From positions 1,156,362 to 1,220,361 of the forward strand of contig JACKMA010000002.1 in assembly GCA_024235635.1 (NCBI GenBank): DNA of 64,000 bases. Reading direction: 5' to 3'. Of this stretch, positions 1-15,000 are shown piece after piece (position 1 is the stretch's first letter; every line of letters begins with the position of its first letter). Origin of the DNA: Zoogloeaceae bacterium (GTDB lineage: Bacteria > Pseudomonadota > Gammaproteobacteria > Burkholderiales > Rhodocyclaceae). The notes below the pieces were generated by a model that saw nothing but the letters and a program-made list of their open reading frames with translations, had not been told where the DNA came from and did not search any database. The position numbers and the translations under genes are program-made.

Positions 1-3000
1 CCACCACACCACGCCGACGGTCAGGACCACGCCGGACAGGGCCACCTGCTCGAACGCGAACTGAATCTCCTCACCGGCCTGCTCGAGTTGCTCCACGATC
101 TCGTCGGGCAGCGTCAGTTGCGGCGCCGAGGCGGTCACGGAGGGGGTAGCCGGTGCGTCCGATGCCAGTCCCCGTGCGATCCAGTTCAGGACTTCGAACG
201 TTGCCGTGTCGTCGGTCGCCGCGGAAACCTCGTTGATCGCGATGCGGATCGGGGTCGGCGCACCGTCAGCCACCGACTGCAGCGCACGCGTGACGGCCGG
301 ATTGTGGCCGACGCCGGAGACCAACGCGGCGTCACCCGCAGCCACGCCGGCGGCCAACTCGCGCTCGGCCTGCGCGTCGGGCTGGGCCGACTCGTCGGCA
401 TCGTCTTCCGCGACCGCGTCGTCCCGGCTAGAGCTCGCCGGATTGGTGCCGCGTAGGCCGTCATTCGCCGGCGCAGCGTCGCCGTTGACGCGTTCGTCGA
501 TCGGCTCGACCGCCAGCGAGATGCGAATCGACAGCGTCTGCGCATCGACAGCGCCGCGAAGATCGCTGACCTGGACCACCACGCGATAGACGTTGTCGGC
601 GTTCGCGTCGGTCGGTGCATTCGCGTCGGGCGGGCTGACGAAACGCAAGACACCGCTCGCCGGATCCAGGACGAACGCGCCGGCATCTTCGCCGCCGGCG
701 ATTTCGTAGCGCAACCGGTCGCCATTGTCGGGATCGGTGGCAACGACAGTGGTCGCAAACCCGGAGCCATTGCCTGCCTGCATGACGACGCTGTCCAGCC
801 CGCCGGACGAGACGATCGTAGGCGCGTGATTGGTCGTGAGCACGACCAGCTCGAAGGCCTGCACGGTGGCCACCTCACCATCGGACGCCGACAGCCGAAT
901 CTGCCACGATCCGACCTGACCGTCGCCCGGCGTCCCGGTCAACAGCGCCGTGCCGTCGCCATGATCGACGAAGCGCATCCAGTCGGGCAAACTGGTCGCC
1001 GCTATCGACGGCGGTGTATTGCCGTCCGCATCCTCGACGCGAATCTCGTACCGATATTCGATACCCGACGCCACCGACTCAGCCGGCGCGGTCACGAACA
1101 CCGGCGCGCGATTGCCCGCCTCGACGGTGATCACAAAGCGTTGGTCGTGACTTGCGCCGGCCGCGTCGGTGACTCGGACAACGACCTCATAGCTGGATTG
1201 GCGCTGCCCATCGATGCGGCCATCGACCAGCGTCAGCAGATCACCGGCAGCGCCGGCAATGCCGAACCGAGCCTGATCCGCGCCACCGACGATCGAATAG
1301 ACATGGACGTCGCCGGCGTCCTGATCGACGACGCTGAGCCGCCCCACCGCCAACCCGGTCCCGGTCTCGACGCCATCGCCGACCGTCGATCCATCGAGGT
1401 CGATGCCGGTCGGGGCATCATTGGCGTCGGTCACCGTGACCAGGATCGTCTGGCTGGTGCTCAGCGTGCCGTCGCTGACGCGAACACCGACGACGTAGAT
1501 GTTGTCGCCGTTTGCGTCGACCGCTTGCTCGAAGTCGGGCACAGCTACGAAGCTCAACTTGCCGGTCACCGGGTCGATCATGAAGCGGCCGGCATCGCTG
1601 CCACCCGAGATCGAAAAGCGCAGGTTCGCACTACCATCGGGATCGCTGGCGAGCACCGTCAATACCTCGCTCGTGTGCTCGGGCACGGAAACCGCGGCGG
1701 GAGAGTCGATCGACGGCGCCCGGTTGCCCGGCACGACCGAGATGCTGACCGTGGCGTCGCTGCTCTGGCCGTCATTGTCGGTGATCCGGTAGGTGAAGGA
1801 ATCCGTGTAGTTCGTCGATCCGTCGTGCGTGTAGGTGAAGGTGCCGTCGGTGTTCAGCGTCAGCGTTCCGTTCGTCACGTCCGAGACAAGGCCCACGGTA
1901 ATCGGCGTGTCGCCCAGGCCCGTGTCGTTGGCCAGCACGGAGGTCGCTGCGCTGTCGAGCACAGTCGCCGTGCCGCCTTCGGCGACCGTGATCGCGTCGG
2001 CGTTGGCGACCGGGGTCGTGTCACTGACCGGCGTGATCGTGATCGACACCATGGCGTCCGAGCTCTCGCCGTCGAGGTCCGTGACGCGGTATGTAAAGCT
2101 GTCGCTGAAATTCTCCGAGCCGTCGTGGGTGTAGCTGAAGGTACCGTCGGCATTCAGGGTCAATGAACCGAAGGTGACGTCGGTGACGAGAGAGACGGTG
2201 ACCGGCGTATCGCTCAGGCCGGTATCGTTGGCGAGCACCGAGTTCGCGGCACTGTCCAGCGTCGTCGCTGTACCACCCTCGGCGACGGTGATCGCGTCGG
2301 AATTCGCCGCGGGCGTCGTGCTGCTGACCGGTGTGATCGTGATGCTGACCGTCGCGTCCGAGGTCTCGCCGTCGTTGTCGGTCACCCGGTAGGTGAAGCC
2401 ATCCGTGTAGTTCACGGAGCCGTCATGGGTATAGCTGAAGCTACCGTCGGCATTCAGCGTCAGCGTTCCGTTCGTGACATCACTAACCAGACTGACGGTA
2501 ACGGGCGTGTCGCCCAGGCCCGTGTCGTTGGCCAGCACAGAGGTCGCTGCGCTGTCGAGGGTGGTCGCGGTGCCACCCTCGGCGACGGTGATCGCATCGG
2601 CATTGGCGACCGGGGTCGTGTCACTCACTGGCGTGATCGTGATCGAGACCGTCGCATCGCTGGTCTGACCGTCGTTGTCGGTGACGCGGTAGGTGAAGCT
2701 GTCGCTGAAGTTTTCGGTACCGTCGTGGGTGTAGCTGAAGGTGCCGTCGGCATTCAGCGTCAGTGATCCATGCGCCACACCGGAGACCAGACTGACCGTC
2801 ACCGGCGTGTCACCAAGGCCGGTGTCGTTCGCGAGCACCGAGCTCGCAGCAGAATCCAGCGTCGTCGCCGTGCCACCCTCGGCGACCGTGATCGCGTCGA
2901 CATTGGCCACCGGCGTCGTGTCGCTGACCGGCGTGATCGTGATCGAGACCGTCGCGTCCGACGTCTGACCATCGTTGTCGGTGACGCGGTACGTGAAGCT

Positions 3001-6000
3001 GTCGCTGAAGTTCTCCGAGCCGTCGTGGGTATAGCTGAAGGTGCCGTCGCCGTTTAGGGTCAGCGAGCCAAACGACACGTCGGTGACAAGAGAAACGGTG
3101 ACCGGTGTATCGCCCAGGCCGTTGTCGTTCGCCAGCACCGAGTTCGCCGCACTGTCGAGGGTGGTCGCGGTGCCACCCTCGGCGACGGTGATCGAATCGG
3201 CATTGGCGAACGGCGTCGTATCACTCACCGGCGTGATCGTGATCGACACCATGGCGTCCGAGCTCTCGCCGTCGAGGTCCGTGACGCGGTAGGTAAAGCT
3301 GTCGCTGAAATTCTCCGAGCCGTCGTGGGTGTAGCTGAAGGTACCGTCGGCATTCAGGGTCAATGAACCGAAGGTGACGTCGGTGACGAGAGAGACGGTG
3401 ACCGGCGTATCGCTCAGGCCGGTATCGTTGGCGAGCACCGAGTTCGCGGCACTGTCCAGCGTCGTCGCTGTACCACCCTCGGCGACGGTGATCGCGTCGG
3501 AATTCGCCGCGGGCGTCGTGCTGCTGACCGGTGTGATCGTGATGCTGACCGTCGCGTCCGAGGTCTCGCCGTCGTTGTCGGTCACCCGGTAGGTGAAGCC
3601 ATCCGTGTAGTTCACGGAGCCGTCATGGGTATAGCTGAAGCTACCGTCGGCATTCAGCGTCAGCGTTCCGTTCGTGACATCACTAACCAGACTGACGGTA
3701 ACGGGCGTGTCGCCCAGGCCCGTGTCGTTGGCCAGCACAGAGGTCGCTGCGCTGTCGAGGGTGGTCGCGGTGCCACCCTCGGCGACGGTGATCGCATCGG
3801 CATTGGCGACCGGGGTCGTGTCACTCACTGGCGTGATCGTGATCGAGACCGTCGCATCGCTGGTCTGACCGTCGTTGTCGGTGACGCGGTAGGTGAAGCT
3901 GTCGCTGAAGTTTTCGGTACCGTCGTGGGTGTAGCTGAAGGTGCCGTCGGCATTCAGCGCCAGTGATCCATGCGCCACACCGGAGACCAGACTGACCGTC
4001 ACCGGCGTGTCGCCCAGGCCGGTGTCGTTGGACAGCACGGAGGTCGCAGCGGTATCCAGAGTCGTGGCCGTGCCACCTTCAGCGACCGTGATTGCATCGG
4101 CATTCGCCGCCGGCGTCGTGTCACTCACTGGCGTGATCGTGATCGAGACCGTCGCATCGCTGGTCTGACCGTCATTGTCGGTGACGCGGTAGGTGAAGCT
4201 GTCGCTGAAGTTTTCCGAGGCGTCATGGGTGTAGCTGAAGGTGCCGTCGGGGTTGAGCGTCAGCGAACCGTTGCTGACATCGGAGACCAAACTTACAGTG
4301 ACCGGCGTGTCACCCAGGCCAGTATCGTTGGCGAGCACCGAGTTCGCGGCGCTGTCCAGCGTCGTCGCTGTACCACCCTCGGCGACGGTGATCGCGTCGG
4401 CGTTGGCGACCGGCGTCGTGTCGCTGACCGGCGTGATCGTGATGCTGACCGTGGCGTCTGACGTCTGACCGTCGTTGTCGGTGACACGGTAGGTGAAGGC
4501 GTCGCTGAAGTTCTCCGAGCCGTCGTGCGTGTAGCTGAAGGTACCGTCGGCATTCAGGGTCAATGAACCGAAGGTGACGTCGGTGACGAGAGAGACGGTG
4601 ACCGGCGTATCGCTCAGGCCGGTATCGTTGGCGAGCACCGAGTTCGCGGCACTGTCCAGCGTCGTCGCTGTACCACCCTCGGCGACGGTGATCGCGTCGG
4701 GATTCGCCGCGGGCGTCGTGTCACTGACCGGCGTGATCGTGATCGAGACCGTCGCGTCCGACGTCTGACCATCGTTGTCGATGACGCGGTAGGTAAAACT
4801 GTCGCTGAAGTTCTCCGAGCCGTCGTGCGTGTAGCTGAAGGTGCCGTCGGCGTTTAGGGTCAGCGAGCCAAACGACACGTCGGTGACAAGAGAAACGGTG
4901 ACCGGCGTGTCACCCAGGCCGGTGTCGTTAGCGAGCACCGAGTTCGCCGCACTGTCGAGGGTGGTCGCGGTGCCACCCTCGGCGACGGTGATCGAATCGG
5001 CATTGGCGACCGGCGTCGTATCACTCACCGGCGTGATCGTGATCGACACCATGGCGTCCGAGCTCTCGCCGTCGAGGTCCGTGACGCGGTAGGTAAAGCT
5101 GTCGCTGAAATTCTCCGAGCCGTCGTGGGTGTAGCTGAAGGTACCGTCGGCATTCAGGGTCAATGAACCGAAGATGACGTCGGTGACGAGAGAGACGGTG
5201 ACCGGCGTATCGCTCAGGCCGGTATCGTTGGCGAGCACCGAGTTCGCGGCACTGTCCAGCGTCGTCGCTGTACCACCCTCGGCGACGGTGATCGCGTCGG
5301 AATTCGCCGCGGGCGTCGTGCTGCTGACCGGTGTGATCGTGATGCTGACCGTCGCGTCCGAGGTCTCGCCGTCGTTGTCGGTCACCCGGTAGGTGAAGCC
5401 ATCCGTGTAGTTCACGGAGCCGTCATGGGTATAGCTGAAGCTACCGTCGGCATTCAGCGTAAGCGTTCCGTTCGTGACATCACTAACCAGACTGACGGTA
5501 ACGGGCGTGTCGCCCAGGCCGGTGTCGTTCGCCAGCACCGAGTTCGCCGCACTGTCGAGGGTGGTCGCGGTGCCACCCTCGGCGACGGTGATCGCATCGG
5601 CATTGGCGACCGGGGTCGTATCGCTGACCGGCGTGATCGTGATGCTGACCGTGGCGTCCGACGTCTGACCGTCGTTGTCGGTGACGCGGTAGGTGAAGCT
5701 GTCGCTGAAGTTTTCGGTACCGTCGTGGGTGTAGCCGAAGGTGCCGTCGGCATTCAGCGTCAGTGATCCATGCGCCACACCGGAGACCAGACTGACCGTC
5801 ACCGGCGTGTCGCCCAGGCCGGTGTCGTTGGACAGCACGGAGGTCGCAGCGGTATCCAGAGTCGTGGCCGTGCCACCTTCAGCGACCGTGATTGCATCGG
5901 CATTCGCCGCCGGCGTCGTGTCACTCACTGGCGTGATCGTGATCGAGACCGTCGCATCGCTGGTCTGACCGTCATTGTCGGTGACGCGGTAGGTGAAGCT

Positions 6001-9000
6001 GTCGCTGAAGTTTTCCGAGGCGTCATGGGTGTAGCTGAAGGTGCCGTCGGGGTTGAGCGTCAGCGAACCGTTGCTGACATCGGAGACCAAACTTACAGTG
6101 ACCGGCGTGTCACCCAGGCCAGTATCGTTGGCGAGCACCGAGTTCGCGGCACTGTCCAGCGTCGTCGCTGTACCACCCTCGGCGACGGTGATCGCGTCGG
6201 CGTTGGCGACCGGCGTCGTGTCGCTGACCGGCGTGATCGTGATGCTGACCGTGGCGTCCGACGTCTGACCGTCGTTGTCGGTGACGCGGTAGGTGAAGCT
6301 GTCGCTGAAGTTTTCGGTACCGTCGTGGGTGTAGCCGAAGGTGCCGTCGGCATTCAGCGTCAGTGATCCATGCGCCACACCGGAGACCAGACTGACCGTC
6401 ACCGGCGTGTCGCCCAGGCCGGTGTCGTTGGACAGCACGGAGGTCGCAGCGGTATCCAGAGTCGTGGCCGTGCCACCTTCAGCGACCGTGATTGCATCGG
6501 CATTCGCCGCCGGCGTCGTGTCACTCACTGGCGTGATCGTGATCGAGACCGTCGCATCGCTGGTCTGACCGTCATTGTCGGTGACGCGGTAGGTGAAGCT
6601 GTCGCTGAAGTTTTCGGTACCGTCATGCGTGTAGCTGAAGGTGCCGTCGGCATTGAGCGTCAGCGACCCATGCGCCACCCCGGCGACCACGCTAACGGTG
6701 ACCGGCGTGTCACCAAGGCCGGTGTCGTTCGCGAGCACCGAGCTCGCAGCAGAATCCAGCGTCGTCGCCGTGCCACCCTCGGCGACGGTGATCGCGTCGG
6801 CGTTGGCGACCGGCGTCGTGTCACTGACCGGCGTGATCGTGATCGAGACCGTCGCATCGCTGGTCTGACCGTCATTGTCGGTGACGCGGTAGGTGAAGCT
6901 GTCGCTGAAGTTTTCGGTACCGTCGTGGGTGTAGCTGAAGGTGCCGTCGGCATTCAGCGTCAGTGATCCATGCGCCACACCGGAGACCAGACTGACCGTC
7001 ACCGGCGTGTCACCAAGGCCGGTGTCGTTCGCGAGCACCGAGCTCGCAGCAGAATCCAGCGTCGTCGCCGTGCCACCCTCGGCGACGGTGATCGCGTCGG
7101 CGTTGGCGACCGGCGTCGTGTCACTGACCGGCGTGATCGTGATGCTGACCGTGGCGTCTGACGTCTGACCGTCATTGTCGGTGACGCGGTAGGTGAAGCT
7201 GTCGCTGAAGTTTTCGGTACCGTCGTGGATGTAGCTGAAAGTGCCGTCGGCGTTGAGCGTCAGCGACCCATGCGTCACCCCGGCGACCACGCTAACGGTG
7301 ACCGGCGTGTCACCAAGGCCGGTGTCGTTCGCGAGCACCGAGCTCGCAGCAGAATCCAGCGTCGTCGCCGTGCCACCCTCGGCGACGGTGATCGCGTCGG
7401 CGTTGGCGACCGGCGTCGTGTCACTGACCGGCGTGATCGTGATCGAGACCGTCGCGTCCGACGTCTGACCATCGTTGTCGGTGACGCGGTAGGTAAAACT
7501 GTCGCTGAAGTTTTCCGAGGCGTCATGGGTGTAGCTGAAGGTGCCGTCGGGGTTGAGCGTCAGCGAACCGTTGCTGACATCGGAGACCAAACTTACAGTG
7601 ACCGGCGTGTCACCCAGGCCAGTATCGTTGGCGAGCACCGAGTTCGCGGCGCTGTCCAGCGTCGTCGCCGTGCCACCCTCGGCGACGGTGATCGCGTCGG
7701 CGTTGGCGACCGGCGTCGTGTCACTGACCGGCGTGATCGTGATGCTGACCGTGGCGTCTGACGTCTGACCGTCATTGTCGGTGACGCGGTAGGTAAAGCT
7801 GTCGCTGAAGTTTTCGGTACCGTCATGCGTGTAGCTGAAGGTGCCGTCTGCATTGAGCGTAAGCGACCCATGCGTCACCCCGGCGACCACGCTAACGGTG
7901 ACCGGCGTGTCACCAAGGCCGGTGTCGTTCGCGAGCACCGAGCTCGCAGCAGAATCCAGCGTCGTCGCCGTGCCACCCTCGGCGACGGTGATCGCGTCGG
8001 CGTTGGCGACCGGCGTCGTGTCACTGACCGGCGTGATCGTGATGCTGACCGTGGCGTCTGACGTCTGACCGTCATTGTCGGTGACGCGGTAGGTAAAGCT
8101 GTCGCTGAAGTTTTCGGTACCGTCATGCGTGTAGCTGAAGGTGCCGTCTGCATTGAGCGTCAGCGACCCATGCGTCACCCCGGCGACCACGCTAACGGTG
8201 ACCGGCGTGTCACCAAGGCCGGTGTCGTTCGCGAGCACCGAGCTCGCAGCAGAATCCAGCGTCGTCGCCGTGCCACCCTCGGCGACGGTGATCGCGTCGG
8301 CGTTGGCGACCGGCGTCGTGTCACTGACCGGCGTGATCGTGATGCTGACCGTCGCGTCTGACGTCTGACCGTCATTGTCAGTGACTCGATACGTGAAGCT
8401 GTCGCTGAAGTTTTCGGTACCGTCATGCGTGTAGCTGAAGGTGCCGTCTGCATTGAGCGTAAGAGATCCGTGGGTCACCCCGGCGACCACGCTAGCGGCG
8501 ACCGGCGTGTCACCAAGGCCGGTGTCGTTCGCGAGCACCGAGCTCGCAGCAGAATCCAGCGTCGTCGCCGTGCCACCCTCGGCGACGGTGATCGCGTCGG
8601 CGTTGGCGACCGGCGTCGTGTCACTGACCGGCGTGATCGTGATCGAGACCGTCGCGTCCGACGTCTGACCATCGTTGTCGGTGACGCGGTAGGTGAAGCT
8701 GTCGCTGAAGTTCTCGGAACCGTCGTGGGTGTAGCCGAACGTGCCGTCGGCATTCAGCGTCAGCGTGCCGTTCGTGACATCGACGACCAGCGAGACCGTG
8801 ACCGGTGTATCGCCAAGTCCGGTGTCGTTGGCGAGGACGGAATTGGCCGTACTGTCGAGCGTCGTCGCCGTGCCACCTTCGGCCACCGTGATCGCGTCCG
8901 CGTTGGCGACCGGCGTCGTGTCACTGACCGGCGTGATCGTGATCGAGACCGTCGCATCCGCTGTCTGGCCATCGTTGTCGGTGATGCGGTACGTGAAGCT

Positions 9001-12000
9001 ATCCGAGAAGTTCTCGCTGCCGTCGTGGGTGTAGCTGAAGGTGCCGTTGGCGTTCAGCGTCAGTGAGCCGAAGGTGACATCTGTGACCAAGCTCACCGTC
9101 ACCGGTGTATCGGCCAAGCCGGCGTCGTTGGCCAGTACCGACGTTGCGGCGCTGTCGAGCGACGTCGCAGTGCCACCTTCCGAGACGGAGATGGCATCGG
9201 GGCTGGCCACCGGCGTCGCGTCACTGACCGGGTTAACCGTGATATTGACGGTGCCAATGCTTGAACTGGCCACCACCGCCACCTCGTTGCCGACCAGCGC
9301 CGAGTCGTAGATGCGCAACGAGTCAAGCGCACCGCCGTAGTAGCGATCGGCGTCAAGGTCCTGGCGGCTACCCAAGAATAGATCCCCGGTCGGGTTCAAA
9401 CCGCCGGTACCGCGGGCGGCGTCGCTCATCTTCAGATCGCCGTCGAGGTATACCTTGATGCCGCCCGCATCTACTGTCGCGACATAGGTATGCCACTGGC
9501 CATCGCCGACGATGGACGAAACGTCGACCTGTAGCGCGAAGTTGTCGAGCGAATCGTCGCCGTCACGAATCACCGTTCGAAGCACGTTGGGATCGGTGCC
9601 GTGCGATGCCTCGTTGACGAAGACATTGACGCTATTGAAGCCATTGACGTCGCCATGGCTGTATAGATACTGGAACAGGCTGCCCGAGTTGTCGTCAAGC
9701 CTGAAATCGAAGGAGATCGTGAATTCGGCGGCGTAAGCGATGTCGGGGATCTGCACATAGTCGCCGGACTCGTTGAACGACAAGCCATTGCCAATCGATC
9801 CCGCGACCGTCGTCGTGCCGTTCAGCGTGCCGTCGGAGGGTCCGACACCGTCGGTCGCGGTTCCGTCCAGGTTCCAGTAATGTGACAGCGTGGCGTTGGC
9901 ACCGGCATCGACGATGACATAGTCGAAGCTGTCGACCCCGCTGTAGTCGGGGTCGGGCGTGTAGGTCAACGTACCGTCGCCGTTGTCCACCACGACACCG
10001 TTGGCCGGCTGCGTGAATTCGACCACTCTGATGCCGCCGCCGTCCGCATCGACATCATTCGACCTTGGGTCGAAGACCAACGGTGTGTCTTCGTCGGTCG
10101 ACAGTGAATCGTCCATCGCGACCGGCGGTACATTCGCGGCAGTGACGTCGATCGTCATCGTGTTTGCCGACACTTCGGTGTCCTGCCCACCGTTTGCCGT
10201 GCCACCGTCGTCCTGCACGCGGAACGTGAAGCTCGCCAGCGACGCTCCGCTGGCACCGGCCGGCGGTTCGTAGGTCAGCAGTCCGAGGGCGATATCGCCA
10301 GCGTCGATCCAGTTGCCAGCGACGAAGGTGCTGCCGTTCCAAAGCAACTGGCCCTGGGCCGGCAGCGTGTCGATCCATACCCGCAACAGGTTGTCGCCGT
10401 CGATGTCGCTGAATCCGAAGTCGCTTGCCGCAAAGGTGTAGCTCGTGTCCGCGTCGGCAGTGACCGTGTTGTCGGCTCCGGTCGGCGCATCACTCACCGC
10501 GGTAATGTTGAAGGTCACCGAGCTTGCCGAAGCGCTGGTATCGCTGCCGCCGTTGGCCGTGCCGCCGTCGTCCTTGACACGGAACATGAAACTGTCGGCG
10601 GCTGCGCCATTGATGTTGGCGTCAGGGTGATATTTGAAGCGCCCGGCATCGATGTCGGCAACGGAGACTTCGTCGCTGTCGCTCAGCGCCTCACCCGTGT
10701 CGACGATGCCGTTGCCATTGGCGTCGATGTATAGCGTGCCCTGGGATGGCGCGCTGGCAATGATGACGGCGTCGAATGCATCGCCGTCGGCATCGCTGAA
10801 GTTGAAGTCCGCGGCCTTCAGGACGTAGTTGCTGTCTTCGAATACGGCGACGGCGTTGCTCAGCGCGCTGGGCGCGTCGTTGACACTATTGACCGTGATC
10901 GTCGCCGGGGCCTGTATCGGGTTCGCTGCCAGCCCTGCCACCTCCGCACTGCCCAGCGCCCGGTTGAACATTGCGAATCCGTCGAGCGCGCCCCCGGCGT
11001 TCAGCATCCGCGTCGGATCGAGGTCGGAGCGGGCACCGAGATAGGCGTTGCCCGTCGGGTTGATCGCCCCGCCGCCCATGGAAGCGCTCCCCTTGAGCGT
11101 GCCGTCGATGTACACCTTGGTACCGACGCCCGAGGTGACCGTCATCGTGTAGAGGTGCCATTGGCCGTCACCGATCAGCGAGGCGATGTCGGTGAAGATC
11201 TGGCCCGACGAGTCGTTGTTGTCCCACACCAGGGTCGCGATGGTGTTGCGCTGCGCAGTGTTCGAATAGCCGCTCTCGACCACCGAGACCTGCACGTTGT
11301 TGGGCACGGGGGTCGAAGTGCCGTGGCTGAACAGGTACTGCAGGTCGGAGCCGCTGTTGTCGCTGATGCGGAAGTAGAACGCGATCGAGAACTCGCTCGT
11401 ATAGGCCAGGTCGGGCAGTCGGACGTAGTCATCCACCCCATCGAACTGCAAGGCCTGTCCAGTCTTGCCGGCGATCGGCGTCGGGCCGTTGACCAGCGTG
11501 CCGTTCGCGCCGCCGATCGCATCGATGGCGTTACCTTCCAGCGCGTAGTAGCGGACCAGCCCGGTGCCGTCGTCCACCAGGTACTGGAAGCCGTCGCTGC
11601 CATTCCAGTCGGCGGTGGGCGTATAGCTGAAGCTGCCGTCGGCGTTGAGGTTCAGCACGCCGTTGGCCGGGCCCGACACCAGGCGTGCCGTGAGCGTATT
11701 GCCGTCGGCGTCGGTATCGTTGGCGAGCACGTTGCCGGCGATCACCGTGTCCTCGTTGCCAGACACGCCGTCGGGCACGGCCACCGGCAGGCTGTTGACC
11801 GACTGGACGTTGACCGTGACGGTGTTTGGCGTCGGGTCGAGGTCCGTCCCGCCGTCGGCCGTGCCACCGCTGTCCTGTACCTGGAATGTAAAGCTCGCGT
11901 AGTTGGCGCCCGAGGCGCCGGCCGCCGGCGTGAACGTCAGCAGGCCGGACACGATGTTGGCCGCCGAGATGGTCTGCCCGGCTGCCACGACCGTGCCGTT

Positions 12001-15000
12001 AAGCTTCAGGCTACCGGCCGCAGGCACCGTCGCGATCTTCACGCCCAGCAACGCATCGCCGTCGGTGTCCATGAAGCCGAAGTCGCCGGTGACGAAAGTG
12101 TAGGGTGTGTCCTTCGGAGTCACCACGGTGCGATCGGTGCCCGCGGGCGCGTCGTTGACGGCGGTGATCATCACCGTGGTGCTACCCAGTGCCTGCTTGG
12201 CACCGCCGCTGCCCTGCGCGCCAATGTTGCCGTCGTCGAAGGTCCAGTCGATCTGCGCGCTGGCTGGCGGTGCATCGCTGCTGTTGGCGTATGTGACCTG
12301 GCGCAAGACGTTGTCGACATCGGCGGACGTCGGAATCTCGCCATTGCCGTCGGTGAATGCAATCGCCAGTTGGCCCGCCGTGCTCGTCGTGTCGAAGGTG
12401 GCGATGACCTGACCGTTCTTCATCAGGTTGGCACCGGACAGCAAGATGCCATTGCCGTCATTGAAGCCGAACACGTCATCGGCATTCGCGCCGCCGTTTC
12501 GTGCTAGGGTCAGATTCGCCCCGGCGTAGTTGCCGTTGCCGCCGTTCAGGGCATCGAGTTCGGTGTCGCCGATGTCGACGTCGGTGTCCAGCACGACGGC
12601 CGAACCGTCTTCGACAAATGTCGGATTGCCATCGAGCGTGGCTCCGAAACTCGGTGCGCTGTTGGCTTCAGCCACGTCTCCGACCGTGATCGTCAGCACT
12701 TCGCTATAGCTACTCGCCCCCGAATCGGTCACGCGGACTGTCACCGTGTGCGACGTGTCGGTCTCGTAGTCCAGCAGCGAGCCGTTGGCCACCGTGATGA
12801 CGCCGGTATTGGGATCGATGGCGAAGCGTCCGCCGGCATCGTCGGTCAGATCGAAGCTGTGGGTGTCACCGGCATCGAGGTCCATGACTCCGATGACCTC
12901 GGCGACGCGGGTGCCGTTTGCCGAATTTTCCGGCACCGATGCGGTGCCGGTCGTGACCATGCGCATTGCAATACCGGTCGCGTCGCCATCGATATTGTCG
13001 CTTTGCCATACGGCGATGATCTGACCTGCTGCGGTCGCCGCCACCTCCGGCTTCTTCTGGTCGCCGGCCGTCGTCTCATTGACCACCACCTCGCCGTCAA
13101 TCTTGCTGCCGCCGGCGTCAAATCGCTGGGCCAGGATCGCCGTGCCGCTGCCGTCGCCCGAACTGGTCTCCCAGACCACGACGAAGCCGTCGTCCGATGC
13201 GGTGACCGTCGATTCGTAGCGCGCCGCGGAACTCGTCGTGTTGACCTGGAACTCGCTGACGACGACTGCGCCACTGGCGTCGTAGATTGTCGCGCTCAAC
13301 GCGCCGGCGTCGTCGTAGGTGAGAACGAAACCGCCGTTCGACAGCCCGGCGACGTCCGCGATGTTGTCGCCGCCCGGGTTGATGACTGCGGAACGAGCGC
13401 TGCCGTCGGCGTTCATCACGCGCGCGGCGACGGCCGTGTTGGTGCCGTCGTGGGTGCGCCAGACGGCGACGAATCCACCGTCGTCGAGCAAGGCAAGCTC
13501 GGTCTGGGCGCCGAACAGCCCGGTGCCCGAAGCCAGCGATCCGATCGTGAATTGCCCACCGACGGTCGCGCCGGCCCTGTCGTAACGCTGGCCGACGACG
13601 TCATAGCCGGTACCCGCGCTCTCGTTGGCCCAGACCGCGACGAATTCGCTGGCGTTCAATGCCAGCAGTGCCGGCTGGTAGCCCTCGTTGTCGCCGTCGG
13701 TGCCAGGACTCAACGCAAATTCCGCGGTCGCCGGCGAGCCGTCCGCATTGAACACCCGTGCCTCGGTCCAGGCCCGCACCCCCGAGATCTGGTCCTGCCA
13801 GGCAACGGCGAAACCACCGTCGGCAAAGGTCGTCACCGACGGGTTGGTCTCCGAATCCGAAACTTCGGACGCGACCAGGAATTCGGCACCGTTGGCGCTG
13901 CCGTCGGCACTGTAGCGTTGGCCATAGATGCCATAGCCGCTGCCGTCCTGCCCATTGCTGGCCCAGACGACGACGTAGCCGCCATCGGCGAATGCGGCGA
14001 TAGCCGGGTCGATCTGATCGGTCGTTGTATAGCTGTTGACGACGACTTCACTGCCGGAATCGGAATCGAACGCGATGTCGGTCGGCGGATCGTTGGCCAC
14101 GATCACGGCGGCAAACTCCGACGTATCGGTGAACGTGGCGTAGCTGCTATCGCTCTTGGTCGCGGTGGCACTGATGTAGGCACCTCCCGCAATGTCGGCC
14201 GCTAGGGTCGCATCGATGTTGGCATTGCCGGCGCCGTCGGTGGCCACGTTGACGAAGCCGAGATAGGTCTGGCCCTCACCGTAGCCCGTGCCGTCGGGGC
14301 TGGTGTTGGTGAAGAACTCGATCCGGAAATAGCTGTTCGCTGTCGAGTTCAGCGTGCCGCTGATGGCGATCACGGTTCCGCCGTCCGTGGTGGCGGTCGC
14401 CAGTACCGGGAAATTCTGCACGTTGTTGCTGCCGGTGTCGGCGTCGCCGACGTCGTTGGCGGTGACACCCTGCGTACCGATGTCGATGCCTTGCTCGACG
14501 TTGCCGTAGATCGAGTTGCCCAGGAACGCGTTGCCGGTACCCGTGCCGTTCAACCGGATGCCGTCCCAGCCACTGTTGGCGATAACGTTGCCGCTGCCGG
14601 CCGCGGTGCCGCCGATCAGGTTGTCCGCGGCGGTGGAGTCGAGGTAGACGCCCGCGCGCGCATTGCCCAGCGCATTGCTGCCGTCGGTACCGATGTAGTT
14701 GGCGGCGATCGTGTTGCCGTTGCTGGTGATGTACATGTCGTAGCCGCTGAACTGCACGATCTGCAGGCCGCGAATCGTGCTGCCACCCGAGCCCGTACCG
14801 AGGTTGAAACCGGTGGTGGTGCCCGACGCGCCGGCCCCGTTGACCACGATCAGCGGCGTTCCCGCATAGCCTGCCTGCGAACTGCCGTCGATGTAGACGG
14901 CCTGGGTGATCGCCGGCAGTGCCGCGGTGAGACTGATCGTCTGCGTACCGCCGCCGCCGATGTCGAATAGGATGTAGTCGAGGCCGGCAGTCGCGTTCGC

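Noticed and set aside
1741..9240. CRISPR-like array because of regular repeats
   Set aside because: The period is 300 bp with no unique spacers, and the frame is coding throughout.
826..9310. Plus-strand and other-frame open frames across the repeat region
   Set aside because: They are antisense or shifted readings of the giant minus-strand gene; they recur with the same 300-bp period and have low-complexity composition.
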